64,000 nt of DNA. Origin: G025836975 sp040391135. GTDB taxonomy: Bacteria; Pseudomonadota; Gammaproteobacteria; Burkholderiales; Burkholderiaceae_B. The position numbers and the translations under genes are program-made. Of the stretch, positions 44,224 through 54,100 are shown piece by piece. The stretch's first letter is position 1; each line of letters begins with the position of its first letter. The notes beneath the pieces were generated by a model. That model saw only the letters and a program-made list of their open reading frames with translations. It searched no databases and had not been told where the DNA came from. The stretch is taken from NCBI GenBank assembly GCA_040391135.1, contig JBEBYL010000005.1, positions 62,001-126,000 of the forward strand, given 5' to 3'.

Positions 44224-45111
44224 ATGATTGAACGGAAATTTCCGCCGCTGAACGCATTGCGAGCGTTCGAATCCGCAGCTCGACACCTATCTGTAAAGCT
44301 CGCTGCGGAGGAGTTGTGCGTCACGCCGGGGGCTGTCAGCCAAATGCTCCGAAACCTTGAAGATCATCTCGGTGTGAAGCTGTTCGAGCGGGTGAATCGG
44401 GGAATCCTGTTGACCCAGGCGGGCCGCGACTATCTGCCGCCCATCCGAAACGCCTTCCGTCAGATCGCCGAAGCATCCAAGCGCGTGGCTGTCACCGCCG
44501 ATACCGGTATCCTGACGCTCAGCGTCACCCCGTTTTTTGCGTCAGCCTGGCTCGTTCCGCGCCTGAAGTCGTTTCAGAAGGCCCATCCCGAAATCGACCT
44601 CCAGATCCTCACCAGCGGCGCGCTAGTGGATTTTTCGCGTGACGGCGTCGATCTTGCCATACGTCACGGCGCCGGTCGCTATCCTGGCTTGCGGAGCTAT
44701 CGCGTCGTTTCCGTTGAAATGGTGCCTGTTGCAGCGCCGTTGCTTGTTGAGCGCCTGGGGATGCCGGAGCTGTCTAATGAGTTGACGCGATGGCCGCAGG
44801 TTCACGACGCCGACCGCAAGGGCTGGAGCCTGTGGTTTCAAGCGCAAGGCATCGACGAGGTCGGGGTTCCCCGCGGCCCCTCCTTTGACGACTCCGGTCT
44901 ACTGCTGAGCGCTGTGGTCGCCGGCCAAGGCGTGGGTCTGCTCCCGGCAGCGATGGTGGCGCTCGACGTGGCCGAAGGGCGCCTCGTCATGCTCGCGAAG
45001 CCGACCCATATGGAAACCTTCGCCTATTACCTGGTCTATCCAGAAGCCAAGCACGACAATCCGAAGATTTCCGCGCTTAGGGATTGGGTTCTCGGCGCCG
45101 CTACCATGTGA
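44224..45111 (+). CDS. LysR-family transcriptional regulator, GcvA-like
   Basis: A 295-residue LysR protein of the GcvA/AmpR branch: PPLNALRAFESAARHLSVKL then AAEELCVTPGAVSQMLRNLE form the helix-turn-helix, and TLSVTPFFASAWLVPRLKSF starts the effector domain, with DLAIRHGAGRYPGLRSYRV typical of the branch. It is divergent from the amidase-MFS operon and probably controls it. Gene and operon look like a transferable module, with remnants on the left side. Confidence 0.93.
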   Translation: MIERKFPPLNALRAFESAARHLSVKLAAEELCVTPGAVSQMLRNLEDHLGVKLFERVNRGILLTQAGRDYLPPIRNAFRQIAEASKRVAVTADTGILTLSVTPFFASAWLVPRLKSFQKAHPEIDLQILTSGALVDFSRDGVDLAIRHGAGRYPGLRSYRVVSVEMVPVAAPLLVERLGMPELSNELTRWPQVHDADRKGWSLWFQAQGIDEVGVPRGPSFDDSGLLLSAVVAGQGVGLLPAAMVALDVAEGRLVMLAKPTHMETFAYYLVYPEAKHDNPKISALRDWVLGAATM

Positions 45112-45121
45112 CGGAAGCTAG

Positions 45122-45137
45122 CACCGTAAACACGGTG
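45122..45137 (+). terminator. Short hairpin after the LysR gene
   Basis: CACCGT-AAAC-ACGGTG is a perfect 6-bp stem 10 bases after the LysR stop. No T-run follows, so terminator function is uncertain. The rest of 45112-45285 shows no recognisable gene. Confidence 0.3.
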
Positions 45138-45285
45138 ACCTTTACCGTCAAAGACAGCTTTGGTCTGGATAGTGAACGGGACGGTCTTAATCCGCCCCTC
45201 GGTTCTTACCGCCAGTTCCACCGCCAACCTGTTCTGCTGGCCGGCGATAGCCACCGACCTGCGATAGTCCCCGAAGGACGTATTT

Positions 45286-46872
45286 TCACTCCCACTCAAT
45301 CGTAGCCGGCGGCTTGCTCGACACATCGTAGGTCACCCGATTGATACCGCGCACTTCGTTGATGATGCGCGACGACACCTTCTTGAGCAGCGCATAAGGC
45401 AGTTCCGCCCAATCCGCCGTCATAAAGTCCGAAGTCTGCACGGCGCGCAGCGCCACCACGTAATCGTAGGTGCGGCCATCGCCCATCACGCCCACCGACT
45501 TGACGGGCAGGAAGACGGCAAATGCCTGCGAAGTCAGGTCATACCAGTTCTTGTTGCTGATCGGGTCCACCGTCTTGCGCAGTTCTTCGATGAAGATGGC
45601 ATCGGCGCGGCGCAGGAGATCGGCGTACTCCTTCTTGACCTCGCCCAGGATGCGCACGCCCAGGCCGGGACCCGGGAAGGGATGGCGGTACACCATGGCG
45701 GGCGGCAGGCCCAGGGCCACGCCCAGCTTGCGCACCTCGTCCTTGAACAGTTCGCGCAGGGGTTCGAGCAGCTTCAGGTTAAGGGTGTCGGGCAGCCCGC
45801 CCACATTGTGGTGCGACTTGATGGCGACGGCCTTGCCGGTCTTGGCGCCGGCCGACTCGATGACGTCCGGATAGATGGTGCCTTGCGCCAGCCAGCGGGC
45901 ATTTTTCAGCTTGCCGGCCTCGGTCTGGAATACCTCGACGAATTCTTTGCCGATGATCTTGCGCTTGGCTTCGGGGTCGGACACGCCGGCCAGCTTGCCC
46001 ATGAATGCCTCGGTGGCATCGACATGGATGACCTTGATGCCGAAATGATCGGCAAAGGTCGCCATGACTTGCTGCGCTTCATTCAGGCGCAGCAAGCCAT
46101 GGTCGACGAATACGCAGGTAAGCTGGTCGCCGATGGCCTTGTGGATAAGCGCCGCGGCCACGGACGAGTCCACGCCGCCGGACAAGCCAAGAATGACCTC
46201 GTCGCTTCCCACCTGGGCACGGATGCTGGCCACGGCTTCTTCGACGTAATCGGGCATGTTCCAGTCGCGGGTGCAGCCGCAGATTTCGGTGACGAAACGG
46301 GCCAATATGGCTTCGCCCTGAGCGGTGTGCGTGACTTCCGGATGAAACTGGACGGCATAGAAGCCGCGTTCTTCGTCGGCCATGCCGGCAATGGGGCAGG
46401 ATGGCGTGGACGCCATGAGCTTGAATCCGGGCGGCAGCGCGGTGACCTTGTCGCCGTGGCTCATCCATACCTTCAGCATGCCATGGCCTTCGGTGGTGAT
46501 GAAGTCCTGCAAGCCGTCCAGCAGGCGCGTATGGCCGTGGGCCCGCACTTCGGCGTAGCCGAATTCGCGATGATCCGACCATTCGACCTTGCCGCCCAGT
46601 TGCGAAGCCATGGACTGCATGCCGTAGCATATGCCCAGCACCGGCACGCCGGCCTCGAACACCTTGGAGGGAACCTTCATCGACTCTTCGGAATAGGCCG
46701 ATGCATGGCTGCCGGAAAGAATGATGCCCTTCAAGCCTTGCTGCGCCTGGATGAACGCATCGTCCACATCGCCCGGATGTATCTCGCAATACACACCCGC
46801 TTCGCGGACGCGGCGCGCGATAAGCTGGGTGACTTGTGAACCGTAATCGAGGATGAGGATACGCTGATGCAT
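45286..46872 (-). CDS. guaA: GMP synthase (glutamine-hydrolysing)
   Basis: A 528-residue enzyme that aminates XMP to GMP. The class I amidotransferase domain has VLGICYGMQSMASQLGGKVE with the catalytic cysteine and QFHPEVTHT with the histidine/glutamate. The ATP pyrophosphatase loop LGLSGGVDSSVAAALIHKAI follows, and the C-terminal dimerisation domain ends with the family's usual NRVTYDVSSKPPATIEWE. Length is standard. It is separated from guaB by about 2.7 kb of unrelated genes, although both are on the minus strand. Confidence 0.98.
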   Translation of the reverse strand: MHQRILILDYGSQVTQLIARRVREAGVYCEIHPGDVDDAFIQAQQGLKGIILSGSHASAYSEESMKVPSKVFEAGVPVLGICYGMQSMASQLGGKVEWSDHREFGYAEVRAHGHTRLLDGLQDFITTEGHGMLKVWMSHGDKVTALPPGFKLMASTPSCPIAGMADEERGFYAVQFHPEVTHTAQGEAILARFVTEICGCTRDWNMPDYVEEAVASIRAQVGSDEVILGLSGGVDSSVAAALIHKAIGDQLTCVFVDHGLLRLNEAQQVMATFADHFGIKVIHVDATEAFMGKLAGVSDPEAKRKIIGKEFVEVFQTEAGKLKNARWLAQGTIYPDVIESAGAKTGKAVAIKSHHNVGGLPDTLNLKLLEPLRELFKDEVRKLGVALGLPPAMVYRHPFPGPGLGVRILGEVKKEYADLLRRADAIFIEELRKTVDPISNKNWYDLTSQAFAVFLPVKSVGVMGDGRTYDYVVALRAVQTSDFMTADWAELPYALLKKVSSRIINEVRGINRVTYDVSSKPPATIEWE

Positions 46873-46981
46873 GGCTTGAAAAGGAAAAAGGAAAGCAAGG
46901 CGTTAATGTAACGTATTGGGCACGATTACGCTGGCGAAACCGGCCCGCAAAGGCTACAGTTTCGGGTAACAAGGAGCATCA

Positions 46982-48166
46982 ATGCAACAAAAGGCGTCCG
47001 CTGTTTCACTATCGATTTCGGGTTTTATCGCACTGGCCGTCGCCATGGGCATTGGCCGCTTCGCCTTCACCCCGCTGCTTCCCATGATGCAAAGCGACGC
47101 CGGGCTGAGCTTGGCGCAAGGCGGCTGGCTGGCCAGCGCCAATTACGTGGGCTATCTGGCCGGCGCGCTTAGCGCCGCAGCCATTGCCGGCTCGCCGGCC
47201 GCCTTGCTAAGACTGGGCTTGCTGCTGGTGGTGGTCACGACGGCGCTCATGGGCCTTACGGACAACTGGACGGCTTGGCTGGCCTGGCGTTTTATCGCAG
47301 GCCTGGCCAGCGCCTGGGTATTGGTCAGCACCGCTACCCTATGCCTGGCGCGGCTGGCCGCATTGGGGCAGCCCGGGCGGGCGGGCCTGGTGTTTTCAGG
47401 CGTGGGGGTGGGCATTGCCGTGGCGGGCTTGCTATGCATGGGTCTGGGCCTGGTTCGGGCCTCCTCGTCGCAGGCATGGCTGATTCTCGGTTTGATGGCG
47501 CTGGCGGGCACTGCCGCCGCGCGAACATTGTGGACCGCGCCCGCCGCCGCCCCGGCCACGCAAGCCAGCCAGGAAGAAGCCGGAGGCCTGGGCAGGCATT
47601 GGGCGCTCATCACCTGCTATGGCCTGTTCGGCTTCGGCTATATCTTGCCGGCCACCTTCCTGCCCGCCCAGGCGCGCCTGCTGGTGCAGGATCCCGCCAT
47701 TTTCGGATTGGCCTGGCCTTTGTTCGGTCTGGCGGCCGCCGCCTCCACCTTGGTGGTGGGCGGGCTGGCGACCCGATACGGACGCCGCAAGGTGTGGGCC
47801 GCGGCCCAGCTGGCCATGGCTGTGGGCGTGCTGCTGCCGGCCGTGGTTCCCACTGTTTCAGCCATAATCCTTGCCGCGATTTGCGTGGGCGGCACGCTCA
47901 TGATCATTACCATGCTGGGGATGCAGGAAGCGCAGGCTGAAGGAGGCCGCCATGCCCGCAAGCTGATTGCCGCGCTGACCGCGTCATTCGCGGCAGGCCA
48001 GCTTGCCGGTCCGATATTCTTCAGCCTGACTCACGCCTGGTTCGACGCGGGGCTGGATTTCGCTTTGGTGCTGGCCGCGGCGGGCCTGCTGCTAAGCATC
48101 CTTCTGCTGTGGACGCCTCGCCGCGCGGCAAGCTCAAGCCAGGGCCAGGCCACCCCGCCTTGCTGA
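46982..48166 (+). CDS. MFS transporter, YbfB/YjiJ family
   Basis: A 394-residue permease of the YbfB/YjiJ group. SGFIALAVAMGIGRFAFTPL with LLPMMQSDAGLSLAQGGWLA at the N-terminus is the family signature, followed by ASANYVGYLAGALSAAA. About 12 membrane helices are evident. AAGGAG stands 6 bases before ATG 46982. Substrate unknown. Divergent from guaA. Confidence 0.92.
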   Translation: MQQKASAVSLSISGFIALAVAMGIGRFAFTPLLPMMQSDAGLSLAQGGWLASANYVGYLAGALSAAAIAGSPAALLRLGLLLVVVTTALMGLTDNWTAWLAWRFIAGLASAWVLVSTATLCLARLAALGQPGRAGLVFSGVGVGIAVAGLLCMGLGLVRASSSQAWLILGLMALAGTAAARTLWTAPAAAPATQASQEEAGGLGRHWALITCYGLFGFGYILPATFLPAQARLLVQDPAIFGLAWPLFGLAAAASTLVVGGLATRYGRRKVWAAAQLAMAVGVLLPAVVPTVSAIILAAICVGGTLMIITMLGMQEAQAEGGRHARKLIAALTASFAAGQLAGPIFFSLTHAWFDAGLDFALVLAAAGLLLSILLLWTPRRAASSSQGQATPPC

Positions 48167-48209
48167 CCACCGGTTTGCCGCCAATTCCCCTTCTCTGGAG
48201 TTTCAGTTC

Positions 48210-48983
48210 ATGACCTCCCTGCCTGCTTCGACTCAAACCTTCGTCCTGGTACACGGCGCCTGGCATGGCGGCTGGTGCTGGTCGCGGGTGGCCGCCCGCC
48301 TGCGCGCCGCCGGCCACGCCGTTTTCACGCCCACCCTTACAGGCCTGGGCGAGCGCAGCCACTTGCTGAACAGCGGCATAAGCCTTCAAACCTTCGTCGA
48401 CGACATCGTCAATGTGCTGGTGTGGGAAGACCTGAACGACGTGGTTCTGGTCGGCCACAGCTTTGCGGGGCTGGTCATTACGGGGGTAGCCGACGCCGTG
48501 CCGGAACGCTTGCGGCAACTGGTGTATCTGGATGCCTTCATCCTGGAAAGCGGTGTCAGCACATTCGACACCCTGCCTGTCGAGATCGTGGCAAAGCTGC
48601 ACGCGGCGGCGCAAAACACATCAGGAGCCGCGCCGGCCCTGCCGCCGCCCAAACCCAGAACCCTGGGGCTATTCGAGCCGGACGACATCGCCTTCGTGGA
48701 GGGCCGCCTTACGCCCCACCCTTTGCGCAGCTACGAGACGGCGCTGCAATTGCGGCATCCGGTGGGCAACGGCTTGCCCTGCTCTTACCTGAGCTGCGCG
48801 AATCCCCTGTTCGCTGCGGTGGACGCGTCCCGCAACTGGGCCCGTACTCGTCCCGGCTGGCGCTGGGAGGACCTGGACGCCGGCCACGCCGCCATGGTTT
48901 CCGCTCCGGGGCCCCTGACCGAAGCGCTGTTGCGCGCCGCCCAGGCCGAACAAGCCGGCACCGCAAGCCTTAAAATCGAATGA
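48210..48983 (+). CDS. Alpha/beta hydrolase, esterase-like
   Basis: A 257-residue hydrolase with FVLVHGAWHGGWCWSRVAAR at the oxyanion region, PTLTGLGERSHLLNSGI, the nucleophile elbow VLVGHSFAGLVITGVADAVP (serine) and DAGHAAMVSAPGPLTEAL with the histidine. It is close to the salicylate-esterase / MenH-like plant-type alpha/beta hydrolases. GGAG lies 9 bases upstream of ATG 48210. The MFS gene ends 43 bases upstream on the same strand; co-transcription is possible. Confidence 0.9.
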   Translation: MTSLPASTQTFVLVHGAWHGGWCWSRVAARLRAAGHAVFTPTLTGLGERSHLLNSGISLQTFVDDIVNVLVWEDLNDVVLVGHSFAGLVITGVADAVPERLRQLVYLDAFILESGVSTFDTLPVEIVAKLHAAAQNTSGAAPALPPPKPRTLGLFEPDDIAFVEGRLTPHPLRSYETALQLRHPVGNGLPCSYLSCANPLFAAVDASRNWARTRPGWRWEDLDAGHAAMVSAPGPLTEALLRAAQAEQAGTASLKIE

Positions 48984-49050
48984 TTCCTGCAATGCCTGGC
49001 TACGCATACAACGGGCATTGAGCCATGCTTTTCAGAAATACCTAATATTC

Positions 49051-49524
49051 ATGCATCATCCGATTGAAATACGGCCGGCGCGATTGCCGCAAGACCTTCC
49101 CGTGGTACGCGGCTTGTTCCGCGAATACGCCGACAGCCTGGACATCGATCTGTGCTTCCAGGATTTTGAATCCGAGCTGTCCGCCCTGCCGGGAAAATAC
49201 GCAGCGCCCGCGGGACGGATATTGCTGGCATGGCGGGATGACGAAGCAGTGGGCTGTATTGCGCTGCGCCCTCTTCAGGATGGCGGCTGTGAAATGAAGC
49301 GGCTGTATGTAAAGGCCGATATGCGCGGAGAACGGCTGGGGCGCCGGCTGGCGGAGCGTCTGTGCGAAGAGGCGCGCGCCGCCGGGTACACGCATATCTA
49401 TCTGGACACGCTGCCCACCATGGCCGCCGCGGTCGCGCTGTATGCCTCGCTGGGATTCGAGCCGGCGCAGCCCTATGTGTTCAATCCCATTCCGGGCGCC
49501 TTGTTTTTCAAGCGGGAACTCTAA
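49051..49524 (+). CDS. GNAT-family N-acetyltransferase
   Basis: A 157-residue GNAT protein. The acetyl-CoA segment is MKRLYVKADMRGERLGRRLA, with the Q/R-x-x-G-x-G/A pattern as RGERLG, and the C-terminal GYTHIYLDTLPTMAAAVALY and SLGFEPAQPY are typical. ATG 49051 starts the conserved fold; TTG 49018 upstream in frame is less likely. Substrate unknown. Its 3' end faces the guaB terminator. Confidence 0.9.
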   Translation: MHHPIEIRPARLPQDLPVVRGLFREYADSLDIDLCFQDFESELSALPGKYAAPAGRILLAWRDDEAVGCIALRPLQDGGCEMKRLYVKADMRGERLGRRLAERLCEEARAAGYTHIYLDTLPTMAAAVALYASLGFEPAQPYVFNPIPGALFFKREL

Positions 49525-49525
49525 G

Positions 49526-49570
49526 AAAGAAAGCAAAGAAAACGGCGCGCCATGCTTGCATGGCGCGCCG
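49526..49570 (-). terminator. Rho-independent terminator of guaB
   Basis: On the minus strand CGGCGCGCCATG-CAAG-CATGGCGCGCCG (49570-49543) makes a perfect 12-bp stem, followed by TTTTCTTTGCTTTCTTTC. It sits 20 bases after the guaB stop. Confidence 0.88.
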
Positions 49571-49590
49571 CTGTCCAATAGGCAATCGCC

Positions 49591-51051
49591 TTATTCAGCG
49601 CGGTAGTTGGGCGCTTCCTTGGTGATCTGCACATCGTGAACGTGCGATTCGCGCACGCCCGCCGAGGTGATCTCGACGAACTCGGCCTTGGTGCGCATTT
49701 CCTCGATGGAGGAGCAACCGCAATAGCCCATGGAAGCGCGAATGCCGCCAATCAATTGATAGATGATGGCGATGACGCTGCCCTTGTAAGGCACCCGCCC
49801 TTCTATGCCTTCCGGCACAAGCTTGTCGACGTTGTTGGCCGGGTCCTGGAAATAGCGATCGGCCGAGCCGTCGGCCATGGCGCCCAGGCTGCCCATGCCG
49901 CGATACGACTTGTACGAGCGGCCCTGGAATAGAACGACCTCGCCGGGCGCCTCTTCGGTGCCCGCGAACATGCCGCCCATCATGCAGGCCGATGCGCCGG
50001 CCGCCAAAGCCTTGGAGACATCGCCCGAATAACGGATGCCGCCATCGGCAATAAGGGGAACGCCCGTGCCTTCGAGTGCCTTGGCCACGTCGGCGATGGC
50101 GGTGATTTGCGGAACGCCCACACCGGCCACGATGCGGGTGGTGCAGATGGAGCCTGGACCGATGCCGACCTTGACGCAATCGGCGCCGGCCTCGACCAGC
50201 GCCTTGGCCGCCGAAGCCGTAGCGATATTGCCGCCGATGACCTGGATTTTCGGGTAATTCTTCTTGACCCAGCGCACGCGCTCGATGACGCCGGCGGAAT
50301 GGCCATGCGCGGTATCGACGACGATGACATCGACGCCGGCATTGGCCAGTTTCTCGACGCGCTCTTCGGTGCCTTCGCCCACGCCCACGGCCGCGCCAAC
50401 GCGCAACTGGCCCTGGCTGTCCTTGGAGGCAAAGGGATGCTCTGTGTTCTTGACGATGTCCTTGACGGTGGCCAGGCCGCGCAGCTGGAATGCGTCGTTG
50501 ACGATCAGCACGCGTTCAAGGCGATGCTTGTGCATCAGCGCCTGGGCCTCGTCCAGGGTGGCGCCTTCCTTCATGGTGATCAGGCGATCCTGGGGCGTCA
50601 TGATGTCGCGCAGGGGGACATCCAGGCGATCTTCGAAGCGCAAATCGCGGTTGGTGACGATGCCGACCAGTTTTCCGCCCTCGATGACCGGCAGGCCGGA
50701 GAAGCCATGCTGGCGCTGCAAGGCGATGGCATCGCGCACTTTCATGGTGGGCGTGACGGTGACCGGATCGATCACGATGCCGAATTCGTGGCGCTTGACG
50801 CGGGCGACCTCGCGGGCCTGTTCTTCGGCGCTGAGATTCTTGTGGATGATGCCGATGCCGCCTTCCTGGGCCATGGCAATGGCCAGGCGCGATTCGGTCA
50901 CGGTATCCATGGCTGCGGAGACCAGCGGGATATTCAGCGTGATATCGCGCGTAAAGCGGGTAGTCAGCGAGGTGTCGCGGGGAAGGACTTCGGAATACGC
51001 CGGGACCAACAACACATCGTCGAAGGTAAGCGCTTTTTTGATTAGACGCAT
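49591..51051 (-). CDS. guaB: Inosine-5'-monophosphate dehydrogenase
   Basis: A 486-residue IMPDH that oxidises IMP to XMP, the step before guaA. The catalytic loop is VGIGPGSICTTRIVAGVGVP with the cysteine; two CBS domains lie at about residues 95-200 (VTVTPTMKVRDAIALQRQHG and MTPQDRLITMKEGATLDEAQ). IADGGIRYSGDVSKALAAGA binds the phosphate, and RGMGSLGAM is the flap arginine region. GGAG lies 8 bases before ATG 51051. Preceded by purL on the same strand but separated by a terminator-like stretch and its own promoter. Confidence 0.98.
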   Translation of the reverse strand: MRLIKKALTFDDVLLVPAYSEVLPRDTSLTTRFTRDITLNIPLVSAAMDTVTESRLAIAMAQEGGIGIIHKNLSAEEQAREVARVKRHEFGIVIDPVTVTPTMKVRDAIALQRQHGFSGLPVIEGGKLVGIVTNRDLRFEDRLDVPLRDIMTPQDRLITMKEGATLDEAQALMHKHRLERVLIVNDAFQLRGLATVKDIVKNTEHPFASKDSQGQLRVGAAVGVGEGTEERVEKLANAGVDVIVVDTAHGHSAGVIERVRWVKKNYPKIQVIGGNIATASAAKALVEAGADCVKVGIGPGSICTTRIVAGVGVPQITAIADVAKALEGTGVPLIADGGIRYSGDVSKALAAGASACMMGGMFAGTEEAPGEVVLFQGRSYKSYRGMGSLGAMADGSADRYFQDPANNVDKLVPEGIEGRVPYKGSVIAIIYQLIGGIRASMGYCGCSSIEEMRTKAEFVEITSAGVRESHVHDVQITKEAPNYRAE

Positions 51052-51074
51052 AAACTAGCTCCGTGCAAAGCAAG

Positions 51075-51080
51075 ATTATA
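51075..51080 (-). promoter_or_regulatory. guaB: Probable -10 element of the guaB promoter
   Basis: On the minus strand TATAAT lies 24 bases upstream of the guaB ATG. No good -35 is visible at 17 bases; AGGTAA is the nearest candidate. Confidence 0.45.
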
Positions 51081-51124
51081 CGCTTAAGCTAGGGTCTTTA
51101 CCTAGTCGGCCATCACAAGGGTCA

Positions 51125-51150
51125 AAGGAAAACCCCGCTTTCGCGGGGTT
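51125..51150 (-). terminator. Rho-independent terminator of purL
   Basis: On the minus strand AACCCCGC-GAAA-GCGGGGTT (51150-51131), then TTCCTTT. A perfect 8-bp stem with a stable GAAA loop immediately after the purL stop. Confidence 0.85.
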
Positions 51151-51155
51151 GCCCT

Positions 51156-54100
51156 TCAGCCCAGCCAGACCCGCGCATTGCGGAACATGCGCAGCCACGG
51201 TGTGAATCCGCCGTGGGCGCCGCCCTTGCCGCCCGAATCCTGGGTGCCCCAGCGTTCCGGCGCCCATGACATGGCCACATTGCGCGTGACCCGCTCCGGG
51301 TGCGGCATCATGACGGTGAATCGTCCGTCCGCCGTGGTGACGCCCGCCAGGCCTTGCGGACTGCCGTTGGGATTGTAGGGATACTGTTCGGTGCGCGCGC
51401 CGCGATTATCCACGAAGTTCATCAGGCCATACACCTTGTCCAGCGCGCCCTGCCGCGAGAAATCGGCATAGCCCTCGCCATGGGCAACGGCAATGGGAAT
51501 CCGCGCGCCTTCCATGCCTTGCATGAACAGCGATGGAGAATCGGCAACTTCGACCAGGGACAGGCGCGCCTCGTATTTTTCGGACAGATTGCGCGTAAAG
51601 CGCGGCCAATGCTCGGCGCCCGGTATCATGCCGGCCAGGGCCGCCATCATCTGGCAGCCGTTGCATACGCCCAGCGCGAAAGTATCGGGGCGGGCGAAAT
51701 AGGCGGCGAACTGATCGGCCAACTGATCGTTGAAGCGTATCGTGCGCGCCCAGCCTTCACCGGCGCCCAGCACATCGCCATAGCTGAATCCGCCCACGGC
51801 GACCAGGCCTTGCACATCGGCAAGATTGGCCCGGCCCGACAGCAGGTCGGTCATGTGCACGTCCAGGGCTTCGAAGCCCGCCTTGTCGAAGGCCCAGGCC
51901 ATTTCCACCTGGCTGTTGCAGCCCTGCTCGCGCAGGATCGCGACCCGGGGGCGCTTGCCCGTGGCGATGAAGGGCGCGGCAATGTCCTCTTGCGGATCGA
52001 AGGGAACGACGGGCGACAGGCCCGGATCGTCCTTATCCTGCCAGACATCGAATTCCGCCTGGGCGCAGGCGGGATTGTCGCGCAAGGCCATGATGCGGCG
52101 CGATACCTCTGCCCAAAGCTGTCCAAGCTCGGCGCGAGGCTTTTGATAAATGCACTTGCCGTCGCGGTAGATCTGTATTTCGTCGGTCTTGTTCAGGCTG
52201 CCCATGACATGGGAGTGGGCGGACAGGCCCGCCGAACGCAACTGCTGCAGCACCTTGTCGCGTTGCGCAAGCGGCACCTGGATGACGGCGCCGGCTTCCT
52301 CGGCGAACAAGGCCTTCAGGGTAAGTTCGTCGCGCTGAACCGAAATCTGCTCGGCGCGTATCTTGTAGTCGCCCCAATCGGCGGCATGCGGATCGATGGT
52401 CAGCATATCCAGGTTGATGGAGACCCCGACATGGCCGGCGAACGCCATTTCGCAGACGGTTGCCAGCAAGCCGCCATCGGAACGGTCGTGATAGGCCAGG
52501 ATATCGCCCTGCGCCGCCAGTTGGCGGATGGTCTTGAAGAAGGCGCCCAGGGATACGGCATCGTCGATATCGGGCACCGTCTGCCCCACCTGGTTGTAGG
52601 CCTGCGCCAGTATGGAGCCGCCCAGGCGCTGTTGGCCCATGCCCAGATCGACAAGTATCAATGCCGTGTCGCCCGCGTCTGTGCGCAATTGCGGCGTCAA
52701 TGTGGCCCGCACATCGGCCACCGGGGCAAACGCCGTCACGACCAGCGAAACCGGCGCCACGACCTGGCGCGCTTGGCCGTCATGATCCCATGCCGTGCGC
52801 ATGGATAGGGAGTCCTTGCCCACCGGTATGGATAAATCCAGTTGCTGGCACCACTGGCTGACGGCGGACACGGTGTCGTACAGGGCGGCGTCCTGGCCCG
52901 CGACGCCGCAGGCGGCCATCCAGTTGGCGGACAGCTTGATGTCCTTGAGCGAGCCCACATCGCTGGCGGCAAGATTGGTCAGCGCCTCGGCCACGGCCAT
53001 GCGTCCCGACGCGGGGGCATCGATCATCGCCAAGGGGCTGCGTTCGCCCATAGCCATGGCTTCGCCCCGCACGCCTTCATAATCGGCCAGGGTGACGGCG
53101 CAATCGGCCACGGGAATCTGCCAGGGTCCGACCATCTGGTCGCGGCTGCTCAAGCCGCCCACCGTCCGGTCGCCGATGGTGATCAGGAAGTTCTTGCTGG
53201 CGACGGTCGGATGCCGCAAGACCCGCTCGATGGCTTCGTCCAGCGGGATGCCCACCAAATCGATCGCCGGATGCGAGGACTCCAGGCGTTCGACATCGCG
53301 GGTCATGCGGGGCGGCTTGCCCAGGATGGCATCGATGGGCACATCGACAGGCCGGGGCCGCATGGGGGATGCTTCCGGAGCGGCATCGGCCACACCCGGC
53401 AGGCCTTCGCCATAGGTCACGCGCAACTGGCGCTCTTCGGTCGCCACGCCAACCACCGCATAGGGACAGCGTTCGCGCTTGGCGATCGCATCGAAACGCG
53501 GCAAGTCTTGCGGCAGGATGGCCAACACATAGCGCTCCTGCGATTCATTGCTCCATATCTCGGCGGCGGACAAGCCCGACTCTTCCAGGTGGACCTGCTG
53601 CAATTCGAACAAGGCGCCGCGTCCCGCGTCGTTAACCAGCTCGGGGAAGGCATTGGACAGGCCGCCTGCGCCCACGTCGTGGATGGCGATGATGGGGTTG
53701 TCGTCGCCCTGCTGCCAGCAGCGGTCTATGACTTCCTGGCCGCGCCGTTCGATTTCAGGGTTGCCGCGCTGCACTGAATCGAAATCGAGCTCGGCGCTGT
53801 TGGTGCCGGCGCTCATGCTGGATGCCGCGCCGCCGCCCATGCCGATGCGCATGCCGGGTCCGCCCAGCTGGATCAGCAAGGCGCCCGGCGGTATCGGGTC
53901 TTTATGCGTCAGGCGGCCGTCGATGGAACCCAGGCCGCCGGCGATCATGATGGGCTTGTGATAGCCCCAGCGCGTGCCGCCCGACGCCTGTTCAAACGTG
54001 CGGAAATAGCCCAGCAGATTGGGCCGGCCGAATTCATTGTTGAACGCCGCGCCGCCTATCGGCCCTTCTATCATGATGTCCAGCGGACTGGCGATGCGGT

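Noticed and set aside
45112..45285. Possible gene fragment between LysR and guaA
   Set aside because: Both strands can be read for 70-90 residues but neither matches a family I know; too short and without ribosome-binding site.
45682..46839. 385-residue open frame opposite guaA
   Set aside because: Antisense to a universally conserved gene.
51300..52808. 502-residue open frame opposite purL
   Set aside because: It mirrors conserved purL sequence; no independent coding evidence.
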